Shown here piece by piece: positions 16,696 to 24,758 of a stretch of DNA of 38,071 nucleotides. Location: NCBI GenBank assembly GCA_938048755.1, contig CALIUG010000285.1, forward strand, positions 1-38,071, written 5' to 3'. This stretch comes from an uncultured Alphaproteobacteria bacterium (GTDB lineage Bacteria; Pseudomonadota; Alphaproteobacteria; SP197). The notes under the pieces are model-generated. The model was given only the letters and a program-made list of their open reading frames with translations, was not told the origin of the DNA and did no database searches. The stretch's first letter is position 1, and each line of letters begins with the position of its first letter. The translations under genes and the position numbers were made by a program.

Positions 16696-17907
16696 TTGAA
16701 ATCGCTGAAGGAGTTGCTGACGAAGGAAGAACGCGACGCCATTCGTGCGCCCATCGCGACGGCGCGAACCCTGCCGCGACGCTGTTTTATCGACGCTGAC
16801 TTCTATGCCTTTGAAGTACGCCATGCGCTGGCCGAAAGCTGGCTGGCGGTGGCGTTCAGAACCAGCATTCCCGAACCCGGCGACATCGCGCCGATCACGG
16901 CGCTGGGTTATCCCCTGCTGCTGGTGCGTGACGGAGAAGGCCGGGCAAGGGTGTTTCACAATGTCTGCCCCTATGACGGATGCGAGGTGGCGACCAGTGC
17001 GAAGCGGGCCCTGAAAACCATCACAGGCCCCTATCACGGCTGGAAGTATGGACTGGACGGCAAGCTGCTGGAGGCCAACTACTGGGACGGCACGCCTGCG
17101 GCCGCCGATGTCGATCTGGAATCGCTCAACGCAGACCTGATCGCAGTTCCCTGCGAAGAATGGATGTCGACGCTGTTTGTCTATCTGGGCAGCACTCCCG
17201 TCACCTTCGAGGAACAGTATGCGCCGGTCCTGAAACATCTTGAGCTGGTCGACCTGGAACGCCTGGAAATCGGGCTGGGTGAAGACGACCGGCCGCAGGT
17301 GAACTCCCTGACGATCGCGTCCAACTGGAAGACGGTCTATGAGAACTATGCACCCAACGTCTACCACGAGGCGTTTGTGCACGAGATGTACCGGAAATCA
17401 CCCCACAGCCCGCGCGTCGATGAGAACCGGAACAAGACCTATACCGAGATCAACGATCCCTCTGGCTATCTGGGCCTGTGTTACGACAACGCCATCGGTG
17501 CATCGCTCTATGGTGAGACCAGTCTGCCCAGGGTCCTGAACAAGGACGGCACGCCCAACCGGGTCAACACGATCTCGAACGTCTATCCCAACTGGGTCAC
17601 CACGGTGCTGGGCGATGCCGCGCGCATTGCGTTTTTTCTGCCCGAGGGGCCGGAAACCGGAACCCAGTGGGTCGCTACCTTCTTCGACCGTGACGGCGCC
17701 AGCGATCCTGCCCTGCTGGATGATCGCAAACAGTCCGCAAAGGCCGGCATCAAGGCGCGGGTGGAAGACAACCGGATCTGTGAATCGATCCAGCGTGCAC
17801 GCCATTCACCCGGCGTCGAAAGCCAATTCTACAATCCGTTCTGGGATGCCATGCATTACACCATGACCAACCTGATCCTGGACAAGCTGGAACGCAGCGA
17901 AGGCTGA
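16696..17907 (+). CDS. Rieske oxygenase alpha-subunit-like protein with an incomplete Rieske site
   Basis: A 403-residue protein laid out as a ring-hydroxylating or demethylating Rieske oxygenase, with an N-terminal Rieske domain (~45-150) and a C-terminal mononuclear-iron domain. The Rieske ligands should read C-x-H then C-x-x-H. The codons give C91-P-Y93 and G111-P-Y-H114, so one His is Tyr and one Cys is Gly. In the catalytic domain NWKTVYENY leads to H224 and H229, and D358 in VEDNRICESIQ can complete the iron triad. The Asp that normally bridges to the Rieske centre (ENF..D.YH) is N221. Iron binding looks possible while the usual electron path does not. The TTG start at 16696 follows GGAG; no in-frame ATG lies upstream. 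A flavoprotein gene follows after 40 bases. Confidence 0.85.
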   Translation: MKSLKELLTKEERDAIRAPIATARTLPRRCFIDADFYAFEVRHALAESWLAVAFRTSIPEPGDIAPITALGYPLLLVRDGEGRARVFHNVCPYDGCEVATSAKRALKTITGPYHGWKYGLDGKLLEANYWDGTPAAADVDLESLNADLIAVPCEEWMSTLFVYLGSTPVTFEEQYAPVLKHLELVDLERLEIGLGEDDRPQVNSLTIASNWKTVYENYAPNVYHEAFVHEMYRKSPHSPRVDENRNKTYTEINDPSGYLGLCYDNAIGASLYGETSLPRVLNKDGTPNRVNTISNVYPNWVTTVLGDAARIAFFLPEGPETGTQWVATFFDRDGASDPALLDDRKQSAKAGIKARVEDNRICESIQRARHSPGVESQFYNPFWDAMHYTMTNLILDKLERSEG

Positions 17908-17947
17908 ATCAGGCTGGTTTTTGACAAGACGTAGCGGGAGAGCAGCC

Positions 17948-19909
17948 ATGACCATGTTTCCGAAACTGTTCAGCCCGTTCGAGATCAAGGGCCACACCTT
18001 CCGAAACCGCATCTTCTCGACCGGTCATCAGACGTTGATCGTCACCGGCGGGTTGCCGAATGACGGCCTCGTTGCCTATCACGAAGCCCGCGCCAGGGGC
18101 GGTGCGGGTCTCATCATCACCGAAGCGATGACCGTGCACGAGACGGCGTTCTTCAACGAAGCCATGATTGCGGCCTATCGCGACGAATCCGTGCCGGGGA
18201 TGAGGAAGATCACCGAAGCGGTGCATCGCCATGGCACCAGGGTGTTCGGGCAGCTGTTTCATCCCGGTGCCGAAGTGCTGGGCACCGATTCCTATGGCAC
18301 ACGAACGGTCGCCTGGGCCCCGTCATCGATCAACCATGAGCGTTACTTTGCAACGACCCGCGAACTCACGCCCGAGCTGATCGAGGAGATCATCGAAGGG
18401 TATGCCCTTACGGCAGAACGCATGGTCGAAGCCGGTTATGACGGTGTCGAGATTGTCGCGAGTCACGGTTATCTGCCCGCACAGTTCCTCTCCCCCATGA
18501 TCAACCAGCGCAGCGACCAATGGGGCGGCAGTCGGGAAAACCGGCAGCGGTTTCTGCTGGATGTGGCGCGCCTGCTGCGTCAGCACCTTCCCGCCAGCAC
18601 GATCGTGGGTTTGAGAATTTCGCTCGATGAGAAGGATCACCTGGGGGTCAAACCCGACGAAGCGCTGGCCGCCCTGGCTGCGCTCGAGGCCGAGAATCTG
18701 GTGGACTACATGAACATTGCCTATGGCTCATCGGCAACCACGGGTTCTTCGCCCCATATCGCACCGCCCATGATGATCGACGCCGGTTACATGCGCGAAG
18801 CCGGCGCGGCCGTGAAGCAGGCGGTCCGGACGCCAATCCTTCTGGCCGGGCGGTTCAACCAGCCGCAACTGGCCGAAACGGCCCTGGCTGCGGGCGAGGC
18901 CGACATGATCGGCATGACACGCGCGCAGATCGCTGATCCTGAGATGGCCAACAAGGCTCGCGAAGGTCGCGTGGACGACATCCGCGCCTGCATCGCCTGC
19001 AACCAGGCCTGCATCGGCCACGTTGCGTTGGGCACACCGATCTCCTGCATCCAGCATCCTGAGACCGGGCGGGAACTGGCCTATGGCACGCGAAGGCCCG
19101 CCGATCCGGCACGGCGTGTACTTGTGGCCGGTGGCGGTCCCGCTGGCATGAAGGCGGCCGCCGTGGCCGCCGAACGTGGACATTACGTGACACTGTGTGA
19201 GGCAACGAGCCAACTCGGCGGCCAGGCCCTGCTCGCCCAGCAACTGCCGAAACGAGCCGAGTTCGGCGGCATTGTCACCAACCTGGCCCGGGAAATGGAA
19301 CTGGCAGGGGTTACGGTGCGCCTTTCGACCCCTGTCACCGTGGATCTGGTTAATGCTGAAGGCGCAGATGCAGTGATCGTGGCAACGGGTGCCAGGCCCC
19401 ATGTACCCGATATCGAAGGCGCGGAGGACGGCCATGTGGTAACCGCCTGGCAGGTCCTGACGCGCGAGGTCAATTGCGGCGGCAGTGTCGTGGTGGCCGA
19501 CTGGCGCGGCGACTGGGTCGGTGTCGGCATTGCCCAGATGCTGGCGCTGGAAGGCCGGCATGTGCGTCTGATGACCAGTAGCCACGCCGCGGGGATCAAC
19601 CTGCAACCTTATGTGCGCGACATGATCGTGGGTGAGTTGATGCGATTGGGCGTAACGATCACGCCCTATGCACGGCTGGCGGGTGTCGACAGCGATACGG
19701 CCTATTTCGAGCAGACAACAACGGGCGAAGCGATCCTGGCCGAAGGCACCGAGACCGTCGTTCTGGCCCAGGGCCACCGCAGCGTGGATGGCCTGCTGGC
19801 GGAACTCACCGCATCGGGCATCGCAGCCGAAGCAATCGGTGATGCCCTGTCACCGCGAAGCGCCGAAGAAGCCGTGCTGGAAGGCCTGAAGGCGGGCGCA
19901 GCGCTCTAG
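17948..19909 (+). CDS. Old Yellow Enzyme/TMADH-type FMN, [4Fe-4S], FAD oxidoreductase
   Basis: 653 residues in the order of 2,4-dienoyl-CoA reductase, trimethylamine dehydrogenase and dimethylglycine/stachydrine demethylases. An FMN TIM barrel (1-340) carries ASHGYLPAQFLSP around H173 and the NQRSDQWGGS loop. A [4Fe-4S] site follows at C348, C351, C355 and C367. A Rossmann FAD/NAD half (from ~390, VLVAGGGPAG) contains VIVATGARP. These enzymes oxidise N-methyl groups or reduce enoyl bonds and pass electrons through the cluster. ATG 17948 follows GGGAGAGCAGCC. Lying 40 bases after the Rieske-like gene, it is probably in the same operon, a pairing common in betaine-type demethylation. Its last codons and stop fall inside a 21-bp sequence repeated at 21400. 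Confidence 0.85.
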   Translation: MTMFPKLFSPFEIKGHTFRNRIFSTGHQTLIVTGGLPNDGLVAYHEARARGGAGLIITEAMTVHETAFFNEAMIAAYRDESVPGMRKITEAVHRHGTRVFGQLFHPGAEVLGTDSYGTRTVAWAPSSINHERYFATTRELTPELIEEIIEGYALTAERMVEAGYDGVEIVASHGYLPAQFLSPMINQRSDQWGGSRENRQRFLLDVARLLRQHLPASTIVGLRISLDEKDHLGVKPDEALAALAALEAENLVDYMNIAYGSSATTGSSPHIAPPMMIDAGYMREAGAAVKQAVRTPILLAGRFNQPQLAETALAAGEADMIGMTRAQIADPEMANKAREGRVDDIRACIACNQACIGHVALGTPISCIQHPETGRELAYGTRRPADPARRVLVAGGGPAGMKAAAVAAERGHYVTLCEATSQLGGQALLAQQLPKRAEFGGIVTNLAREMELAGVTVRLSTPVTVDLVNAEGADAVIVATGARPHVPDIEGAEDGHVVTAWQVLTREVNCGGSVVVADWRGDWVGVGIAQMLALEGRHVRLMTSSHAAGINLQPYVRDMIVGELMRLGVTITPYARLAGVDSDTAYFEQTTTGEAILAEGTETVVLAQGHRSVDGLLAELTASGIAAEAIGDALSPRSAEEAVLEGLKAGAAL

Positions 19910-19910
19910 G
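19890..19910 (+). repeat. 21-bp direct repeat, left copy
   Basis: AGGCGGGCGCAGCGCTCTAG followed by G. It contains the last codons (KAGAAL) and the TAG stop of the flavoprotein gene. An identical copy, in the same orientation, is at 21400-21420. A chance 21-bp match in a window of this size is very unlikely, even allowing for high GC. Confidence 0.85.
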
Positions 19911-19916
19911 GCATAG

Positions 19917-19957
19917 CCTGTCCTGATTGAAACGCTTTGCGATACAATCAGGACAGG
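19917..19957. terminator. 13-bp perfect hairpin between convergent genes
   Basis: CCTGTCCTGATTG (19917-19929) and CAATCAGGACAGG (19945-19957) pair perfectly around a 15-base loop that itself contains CGC-TTT-GCG. It lies between the flavoprotein stop (19909) and the M24 gene stop (19974), where a bidirectional terminator belongs. Neither side has a clear T tract. It could instead be a dispersed palindromic repeat or part of the boundary of the segment framed by the 21-bp repeats. Confidence 0.55.
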
Positions 19958-19973
19958 TGAGAATTCCTTAACC

Positions 19974-21212
19974 TCAGCTGGAAACGATCGTGCGCGGCAG
20001 GCGCGATAACAGCTCCGGCCCATCCTCGGTCACGAGGATCGTTTCGATGAAGTTGCAGCCGGTGCCACCGGGCCAGCCATCCCAGACATCGAACTGGTTC
20101 TCATAGTTGAAGGCGAGGCCGGGCTGAACGGTGATTTTTTCGGCCGTTGGCCCGAAGGTTTCCTCTTCCCAGTGATTCCAGTAGGCGCCGGTCCAATCGG
20201 GCGGGAACGAGATTCCCATCGGATAACCACCGATCCACCAGGCCTTGTCCATCAGGCCGACCTTATCGATATACGCTTGGGCGATCTCGTCCACACGGGG
20301 CAGAGGGTCACCGATCTTGAGGTTCTCAAGAATTGCGTCGATCGAGCCGGCGGCTTTCTCCATCACCTCAAGCCAGCGGTCGTCGGCCTTGCCGATCGAG
20401 AACGTCCTGCAGGTGTTCACGTGGTAGCGGTGAAGTGCGGGGCAAAAATCGATACTGACGAGATCACCCTCCTTCACACGGCGATGGGTCGGCGCGGAAT
20501 GATGTGTGCCCGACCGGACACCCGATCCGATCATCGTGTGGATGGCGGGATAGTTGCAGCCCTGCTCCATGAGGCTGGCGGTCATCACAGCCTCGATCTC
20601 GGTTTCCCTCATACCCGGCACCATCGCTGCACGCGCGGCGTCAAGCGCGTTGTCGCCCATGGTCGCGGCCTGTCGCATGACCTCCTGCTCGCGCGGCGAC
20701 TTGCAGAGACGCTGCGTCTCCACCAACAACGAGGCGTCGACCACGTTGGCACCCTTGGCGCGCAGCCTTTCGCCCAGTGCCTCGACCACCGAAGGATGCG
20801 GCCCCCAGCCCCAGAATTGAAGGCCGATCGTGCCGCCGGCGAGACCGCGAGCGTCGAGTTCATCGGCCATGATGCCGAAATCGGCGGGCTCAGCCATGGG
20901 GCCGTGATCGAAGAAGACGACGTCGCGAAGCTCCGGCACCAGGGAGACAATCGTGGCGTGCGCGGCGGCATCGAAAAAGAGTGTGTCGTCACTGTCAGCC
21001 CTCACAACCAGTGTGGCCGGGTTGCGCAGGTGGCTCAGAATCATGTCGTAGCCGGTAAGCCAGTTCATGTCGGGAAAACGGCAGAGCATGAGAACATCGA
21101 CGCCGGCTTTCGCCATGGCCGCACGCACACGCTTCCGGCGATCGGCGTATTCCTCTGCCGGAAAGGGCAGATCCCAGTCGATCTCGTCTCTGAGGTTGGT
21201 TTTCAGTTCCAT
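19974..21212 (-). CDS. M24 / creatinase-type hydrolase lacking the usual metal ligands
   Basis: A 412-residue pita-bread protein of the Xaa-Pro peptidase, creatinase and ectoine hydrolase superfamily. The N-terminal domain shows MNWLTGYDMILSHLRNPATLV, in part the substrate-gating region. The catalytic domain starts near TQRLCKSPREQEVMRQA. In true metallopeptidases five residues hold two metals. Here VSIDFCP keeps one Asp, YHVNTCRTF has Asn where the second Asp belongs, the HG motif is GGYPMGIS, and the two late Glu positions (FNYENQFD, NFIETILV) remain. That pattern fits the metal-free creatinase/DoeA branch, which hydrolyses C-N bonds of small molecules. ATG 21212 is preceded by GGGAG. It sits alone between two 21-bp direct repeats, convergent to the flavoprotein gene. 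The substrate is unknown. Confidence 0.8.
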   Translation of the reverse strand: MELKTNLRDEIDWDLPFPAEEYADRRKRVRAAMAKAGVDVLMLCRFPDMNWLTGYDMILSHLRNPATLVVRADSDDTLFFDAAAHATIVSLVPELRDVVFFDHGPMAEPADFGIMADELDARGLAGGTIGLQFWGWGPHPSVVEALGERLRAKGANVVDASLLVETQRLCKSPREQEVMRQAATMGDNALDAARAAMVPGMRETEIEAVMTASLMEQGCNYPAIHTMIGSGVRSGTHHSAPTHRRVKEGDLVSIDFCPALHRYHVNTCRTFSIGKADDRWLEVMEKAAGSIDAILENLKIGDPLPRVDEIAQAYIDKVGLMDKAWWIGGYPMGISFPPDWTGAYWNHWEEETFGPTAEKITVQPGLAFNYENQFDVWDGWPGGTGCNFIETILVTEDGPELLSRLPRTIVSS

Positions 21213-21399
21213 GGTCGCTCTCCCTGGCAGCGCTGCGGATAATCAGGGCGTTGGCAAATGAAACTGCCTGCATCGCTGGAATGTAGCGACCCCCGACGAC
21301 AGGTGCCTGTCATTGAGGCTCGCACAGATTTGCAACGACGCAAAGGTTCACCCGTGTCCACTGTCTTAGAGACAGGAACTCTGAAGCCATCCGCTTGAG

Positions 21400-21420
21400 A
21401 GGCGGGCGCAGCGCTCTAGG
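21400..21420 (+). repeat. 21-bp direct repeat, right copy
   Basis: Identical to 19890-19910. The right copy is not part of a plus-strand gene; its CTAG overlaps the minus-strand stop of the GFA gene. Just left of it is a small inverted repeat, CTGTC-TTAGA-GACAG, at 21361-21375, and further left GACAGG-TG-CCTGTC at 21298-21311. The 200-bp stretch 21213-21415 holds nothing else that I recognise. Confidence 0.85.
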
Positions 21421-21874
21421 TCGCGTTTGCCGGCCCATGCAGATAGGGCGCGTCGTCTCCGTCATGCCAGACGCGGTAGCGCGGCAACGCATCGTGGATT
21501 TCCAGCCAGGGGAGCCGTTCCTGGTGATGGATATGACATTCCGGCTCGAAGTCCTGGGGATTGTCGAAGGTATTGATCAGGAACTCGACCATCGGCCCGA
21601 TCTCACCGCCGTCGCCTTCCCAGGTCATGGGCGTGCCGCAATCGCCGCAGAACGCCCGGCCGACCCCCGGTGACGATTCGAAGATCCTGGGCTGGCCCTT
21701 CGTGTAGGTCACCTGATCACGCCGGTAGCCGGCAAGGGCAACGACGGGCGCGCCGGTATGCCTGCGGCAACTCATGCAGTGACAAAAAATGGAGGAAAGT
21801 GGCGCACCCTCGACGTGGTAACGGACAGCGCCGCACATGCAACCGCCGCTGGCTTCTTCTGGATAGGTCGTCAT
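21416..21874 (-). CDS. GFA/CENP-V-domain zinc protein
   Basis: A 152-residue single GFA domain (glutathione-dependent formaldehyde-activating enzyme fold). Zinc ligands are seen as GGCMCGAVRY (C12, C14), IFCHCMSCRRHTG and AFCGDCGTPM, the full C-x-C, C-x-C-x-x-C, C-x-x-C set. Members bind glutathione adducts of aldehydes or serve unknown roles; only some act on formaldehyde. The C-terminal half, FEPECHIHHQERLPWLEIHD, is the family's second conserved block. ATG 21874 follows AGGAG at an ideal distance. The gene ends in the CTAG that belongs to the 21-bp repeat, so the repeat junction reaches its last codon. The divergent double-cupin gene starts about 100 bases away. Confidence 0.85.
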   Translation of the reverse strand: MTTYPEEASGGCMCGAVRYHVEGAPLSSIFCHCMSCRRHTGAPVVALAGYRRDQVTYTKGQPRIFESSPGVGRAFCGDCGTPMTWEGDGGEIGPMVEFLINTFDNPQDFEPECHIHHQERLPWLEIHDALPRYRVWHDGDDAPYLHGPANAT

Positions 21875-21978
21875 GTCATCTCCTGCTGAAGTCCGTGATC
21901 GCAACGGGCATGCTACACAAAAGAAGTGTGGAGACGAATGCTGCGGTAACCATAATGCACCAGGGATATGAGGTGAGC

Positions 21979-22728
21979 ATGGAAGACAGAACCGGAGTCA
22001 TCAGGCTGGGACGTGATGGGGCGGCGCCTGACTGTGATGCCCCCCTGTCCTCCGTGCCTGAGCAGAATAGGCATGTCCTTTTCGAAGATCCTGCCATCGG
22101 CATGAAGGTCGGCACCTGGTCGTCAACCGGCATACGGCAGACCTTCCAGGCCTATCCCCAAGACGCCTTCATGCATGTTCTGGAAGGATGCGTGAGCATG
22201 CTGGATGGGGATGGCAACGCAACACCGGTCGAGAAAGGCCAGTCCTTCTGTTTGCCCAGGTCCATTCCGGTCCGTTGGGAGCAGCAGGGATTGTTGCATA
22301 CGTTTTTCGTCACGCTTTCACCGCCAGGTGTTACCGACAGCCAAGACGTCTCACAGCGTGGCAGCGCCATCGTGCTAGATGCCGATGCGCTTGAACCTGG
22401 CCTTGTTGCGGAACAGAACGCCATTGGTGGTGGCAAACAACGCGACAATCTGGTGTTCACGAACAGGACCGGAAACATGACCGTGGGCATGTGGGAAACC
22501 TCTGCCTTCGAGAGCGCCATGCAGCCGTTTTCCATTCATGAGGTTGCGCAGATCATCTCGGGCGAGATCACCATCCTGGAGGAGGATGGCACCGAGCATG
22601 TCTTTGGCCCCGGCGACGTTGCGTTTGTTCCTAGGGGCACGGTCTGCAGTTGGCGAAGCAAGGGCACGGCAAGAAAGTTCTATGCGATCGTGGATCCCAA
22701 GGTGACGCCGCATACCGGATCGCAATGA
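21979..22728 (+). CDS. Two-domain cupin protein
   Basis: About 249 residues with two Cupin_3-like domains. The first (~35-110) shows GMKVGTWSSTG, DAFMHVLEGCVSMLDGDG and VEKGQSFCLPRS. The second (~165-245) repeats the plan with MTVGMWETSAFES, EVAQIISGEITILEEDGTE and FGPGDVAFVPRGTVCSW. This tandem layout occurs in ureidoglycine aminohydrolase relatives and in unassigned proteins. Metal ligands are incomplete, so a sugar- or ligand-binding role is as likely as catalysis. I use ATG 21979 because GAGGTGA lies just before it; the frame is open back to 21670 but overlaps the GFA gene and has no ribosome site. It is related by fold to the two small cupins at 6337-7058. Confidence 0.75.
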   Translation: MEDRTGVIRLGRDGAAPDCDAPLSSVPEQNRHVLFEDPAIGMKVGTWSSTGIRQTFQAYPQDAFMHVLEGCVSMLDGDGNATPVEKGQSFCLPRSIPVRWEQQGLLHTFFVTLSPPGVTDSQDVSQRGSAIVLDADALEPGLVAEQNAIGGGKQRDNLVFTNRTGNMTVGMWETSAFESAMQPFSIHEVAQIISGEITILEEDGTEHVFGPGDVAFVPRGTVCSWRSKGTARKFYAIVDPKVTPHTGSQ

Positions 22729-22756
22729 TCATCCCGGATCGGGCGATTTCAAGCGG

Positions 22757-23206
22757 TCACACACCTCCCCATGTGACAGTCCCTGCCAGTGCCAGAAGCA
22801 ACGCGAGGGCAGCACCCGAACTGAGGACGATCCGGAGTCTGCGATACCAGGCATCATCGGAATTGGGGAACATCCGCTGATCAACCCAGGCACTGAAAAG
22901 CAGGCAGACGATCAGGGTGCAGAGCCCGGCCGATGCAGGCATCAGAACGGCTACCCAGCCGATCAGCGAGGGCGTCACGCCCCATCCCAGACGTTTCCAG
23001 CCCGCTTGTGTGAGCGCACGCACGGCGATACCCCAATGGACTCCGCCAAGGAAAGAGAGAATCACGGCACCGTACGCAATCAGAACAGGCAGAGTTGACG
23101 CGCGCATGGAAGCATCGCCCAGGAACACGAGGAGCGCGAGCGTCCAGAACGGGATCAACCCGGCAAGTCCGAAGATGCGGGCCGGCATGGGAACGGATTG
23201 GAGCAT
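22757..23206 (-). CDS. DUF3429-family inner-membrane protein
   Basis: A 149-residue protein with about five membrane helices: IFGLAGLIPFWTLALLVFL, LIAYGAVILSFLGGVHWG, TPSLIGWVAVLMPA, LCTLIVCLLFSAWVD and IVLSSGAALALLLALAG. FLGGVHWG and the polar GW in the loop before TPSLIGW are the family hallmarks. The function of DUF3429 is unknown. ATG 23206 follows AAGG. It starts 21 bases after the photolyase stop and ends the four-gene unit 25462-22757. That position with a photolyase and a DCC protein is a context I recall from other proteobacteria, and it suggests a role near light or oxidative damage response (inference). Confidence 0.85.
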   Translation of the reverse strand: MLQSVPMPARIFGLAGLIPFWTLALLVFLGDASMRASTLPVLIAYGAVILSFLGGVHWGIAVRALTQAGWKRLGWGVTPSLIGWVAVLMPASAGLCTLIVCLLFSAWVDQRMFPNSDDAWYRRLRIVLSSGAALALLLALAGTVTWGGV

Positions 23207-23227
23207 CAGAACCTTCTCGGCCTTGGT

Positions 23228-24754
23228 TCAATCGAAACAGGTTTCCAGAAACGCACTTGAATCGGCAAGGTAATCTGCTTGCCTCTTCTCTCCCATGCGG
23301 TCGAGCGTGCGATAGGGCATGGCGAGACGTGGGTTGCCTTCCAGTTCGCTCCGGTTACGGATCATGAACGACCAGTACAGGTGGTTGAACGGACAGGCCC
23401 GGGGGCCCTCTTTCTGCTTTACATCATAGGCACAGGACTTGCAGAAATCAGACATGCGATGGATGTAGGCCCCGGAAGCGGCATAGGGCTTGGAGACAAT
23501 GCGACCGCCATCGGCAAGAACGGTCATGCCCAGCGTATTGGGGAGTTCGACCCATTCAAACGCATCGGCATAAACAGCAAGATACCAGCGCTCGATTTCC
23601 CGGGGGGCGATCCCGGCAAGCAGAGCAAAATTCCCGGTAACCATCAGGCGCTGGATATGATGCGAATAGGCATGATCGCGCGTGCTTTCGATCGCCTCGC
23701 GCATGCAGCGCATATCGGTCTTTCCCGTCCAGTAAAAGGACGGCAGCGGGTGCTCTGCTCCCAGGGCATTGCCCTCTGCGTAGTCCGGCATCAGGTTCCA
23801 GTAGACGCCGCGGATGTACTCACGCCAGCCCAAAATCTGTCTGATGAACCCTTCAACCGCGTTGATCGGTGCGCGCCCTTCGCGCCAGGCCGTTTGGGCC
23901 GCCTGACAGACCTCCCGCGGCGAAAGCAAACCCAGATGGATGGCCGGTGCCAGCAGTGCGTGATGGAGAAAGGGCGCTCCGGCTTTCATGGCGTCCTGAT
24001 AGTCACCGAATGCAGGCAGGGCATGATCGATGAAGTCATCCAGGGCTTCGCGCGCCTGTTTACGTGTGACCGGCCAGCCAAAGGCATCCAGCGTTCCGAA
24101 ATGATCAGGGAATCTCGCTTCGACCAGAGCCATCACTTTACGCGTCACGTCATCGGGTTCAAAACGTCTGCGCTCGGGCGGTCGGAAGTCCTTGGGGAGT
24201 GCCTTGCGATTGGAGCTATCGAAATTCCACGCGCCTCCGGCAGGTTTATCGCCATCCATCAGCAAGCCGGTTTCACGGCGCATGTCGCGATAAAAGTGCT
24301 CCATCCGCCAGGTTTTGCGCCCCTTCGCCCATCGGGAAAACCGTCCATGGCTGGCGAAGAACCGATCGTCTTCCCAGATCATCACCGGCAGGCCGAGCAT
24401 GTCGGACAAACCATCAAACGCTTCCCGAAGCCGCCATTCACCCGGCTCGGTCATCACGATCGCTTGGGGATTGTGGCGTGACACAGCGCGCGCAATCTCG
24501 CCCGTGAAACTGCCGGTGTTGCCCGCGTCATCCAGAGCGACATAGTCAACGGCAATGTCCTGATCCCGCATGCCCCGGGCAAAGTGACGCATCGCCGAGA
24601 GGATCATCACGATCTTCTGCTTGTGGTGCGCCACATAGGTGCCTTCCTCGGCAACTTCCATCATGAGGACCGTGTCGCAGGCCCGATCAAGCCCCGACAA
24701 CGCAGATATGTCCGTTGTCAGCTGGTCACCCAGAACAACGCGGAGAACGCCCAT
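23228..24754 (-). CDS. phrB: Bacterial (6-4) photolyase, iron-sulfur type (PhrB-like)
   Basis: A 508-residue member of the iron-sulfur bacterial cryptochrome/photolyase family, which repairs (6-4) photoproducts in DNA with light, using FAD and a ribolumazine antenna. Four cysteines stand at C350, C438, C441 and C454, the same numbers as the [4Fe-4S] ligands I recall for Agrobacterium PhrB. The N-terminal antenna domain opens with LRVVLGDQLT. The FAD domain holds GWREYIRGVYW, AYSHHIQRLMVTGNFALLAG and WVELPNTLGM, and the end has PYRTLDRM. Start ATG 24754 has GGCAGGTGA upstream; it lies only four bases after the DCC gene stop, so translation is coupled. Length agrees with the family. Confidence 0.93.
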   Translation of the reverse strand: MGVLRVVLGDQLTTDISALSGLDRACDTVLMMEVAEEGTYVAHHKQKIVMILSAMRHFARGMRDQDIAVDYVALDDAGNTGSFTGEIARAVSRHNPQAIVMTEPGEWRLREAFDGLSDMLGLPVMIWEDDRFFASHGRFSRWAKGRKTWRMEHFYRDMRRETGLLMDGDKPAGGAWNFDSSNRKALPKDFRPPERRRFEPDDVTRKVMALVEARFPDHFGTLDAFGWPVTRKQAREALDDFIDHALPAFGDYQDAMKAGAPFLHHALLAPAIHLGLLSPREVCQAAQTAWREGRAPINAVEGFIRQILGWREYIRGVYWNLMPDYAEGNALGAEHPLPSFYWTGKTDMRCMREAIESTRDHAYSHHIQRLMVTGNFALLAGIAPREIERWYLAVYADAFEWVELPNTLGMTVLADGGRIVSKPYAASGAYIHRMSDFCKSCAYDVKQKEGPRACPFNHLYWSFMIRNRSELEGNPRLAMPYRTLDRMGEKRQADYLADSSAFLETCFD

Positions 24755-24758
24755 CACG

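Noticed and set aside
19917-19957. Integron attC site beside the M24 gene
   Set aside because: The hairpin is perfect and short, and I find no RYYYAAC/GTTRRRY core at its ends and no integrase.
19974-21212. DMSP lyase DddP, which is also an M24 protein
   Set aside because: The metal-binding Asp and His residues essential to DddP are changed (IDFCP, YHVNTC, GGYPMG), and the N-terminal half reads like the creatinase/DoeA branch.
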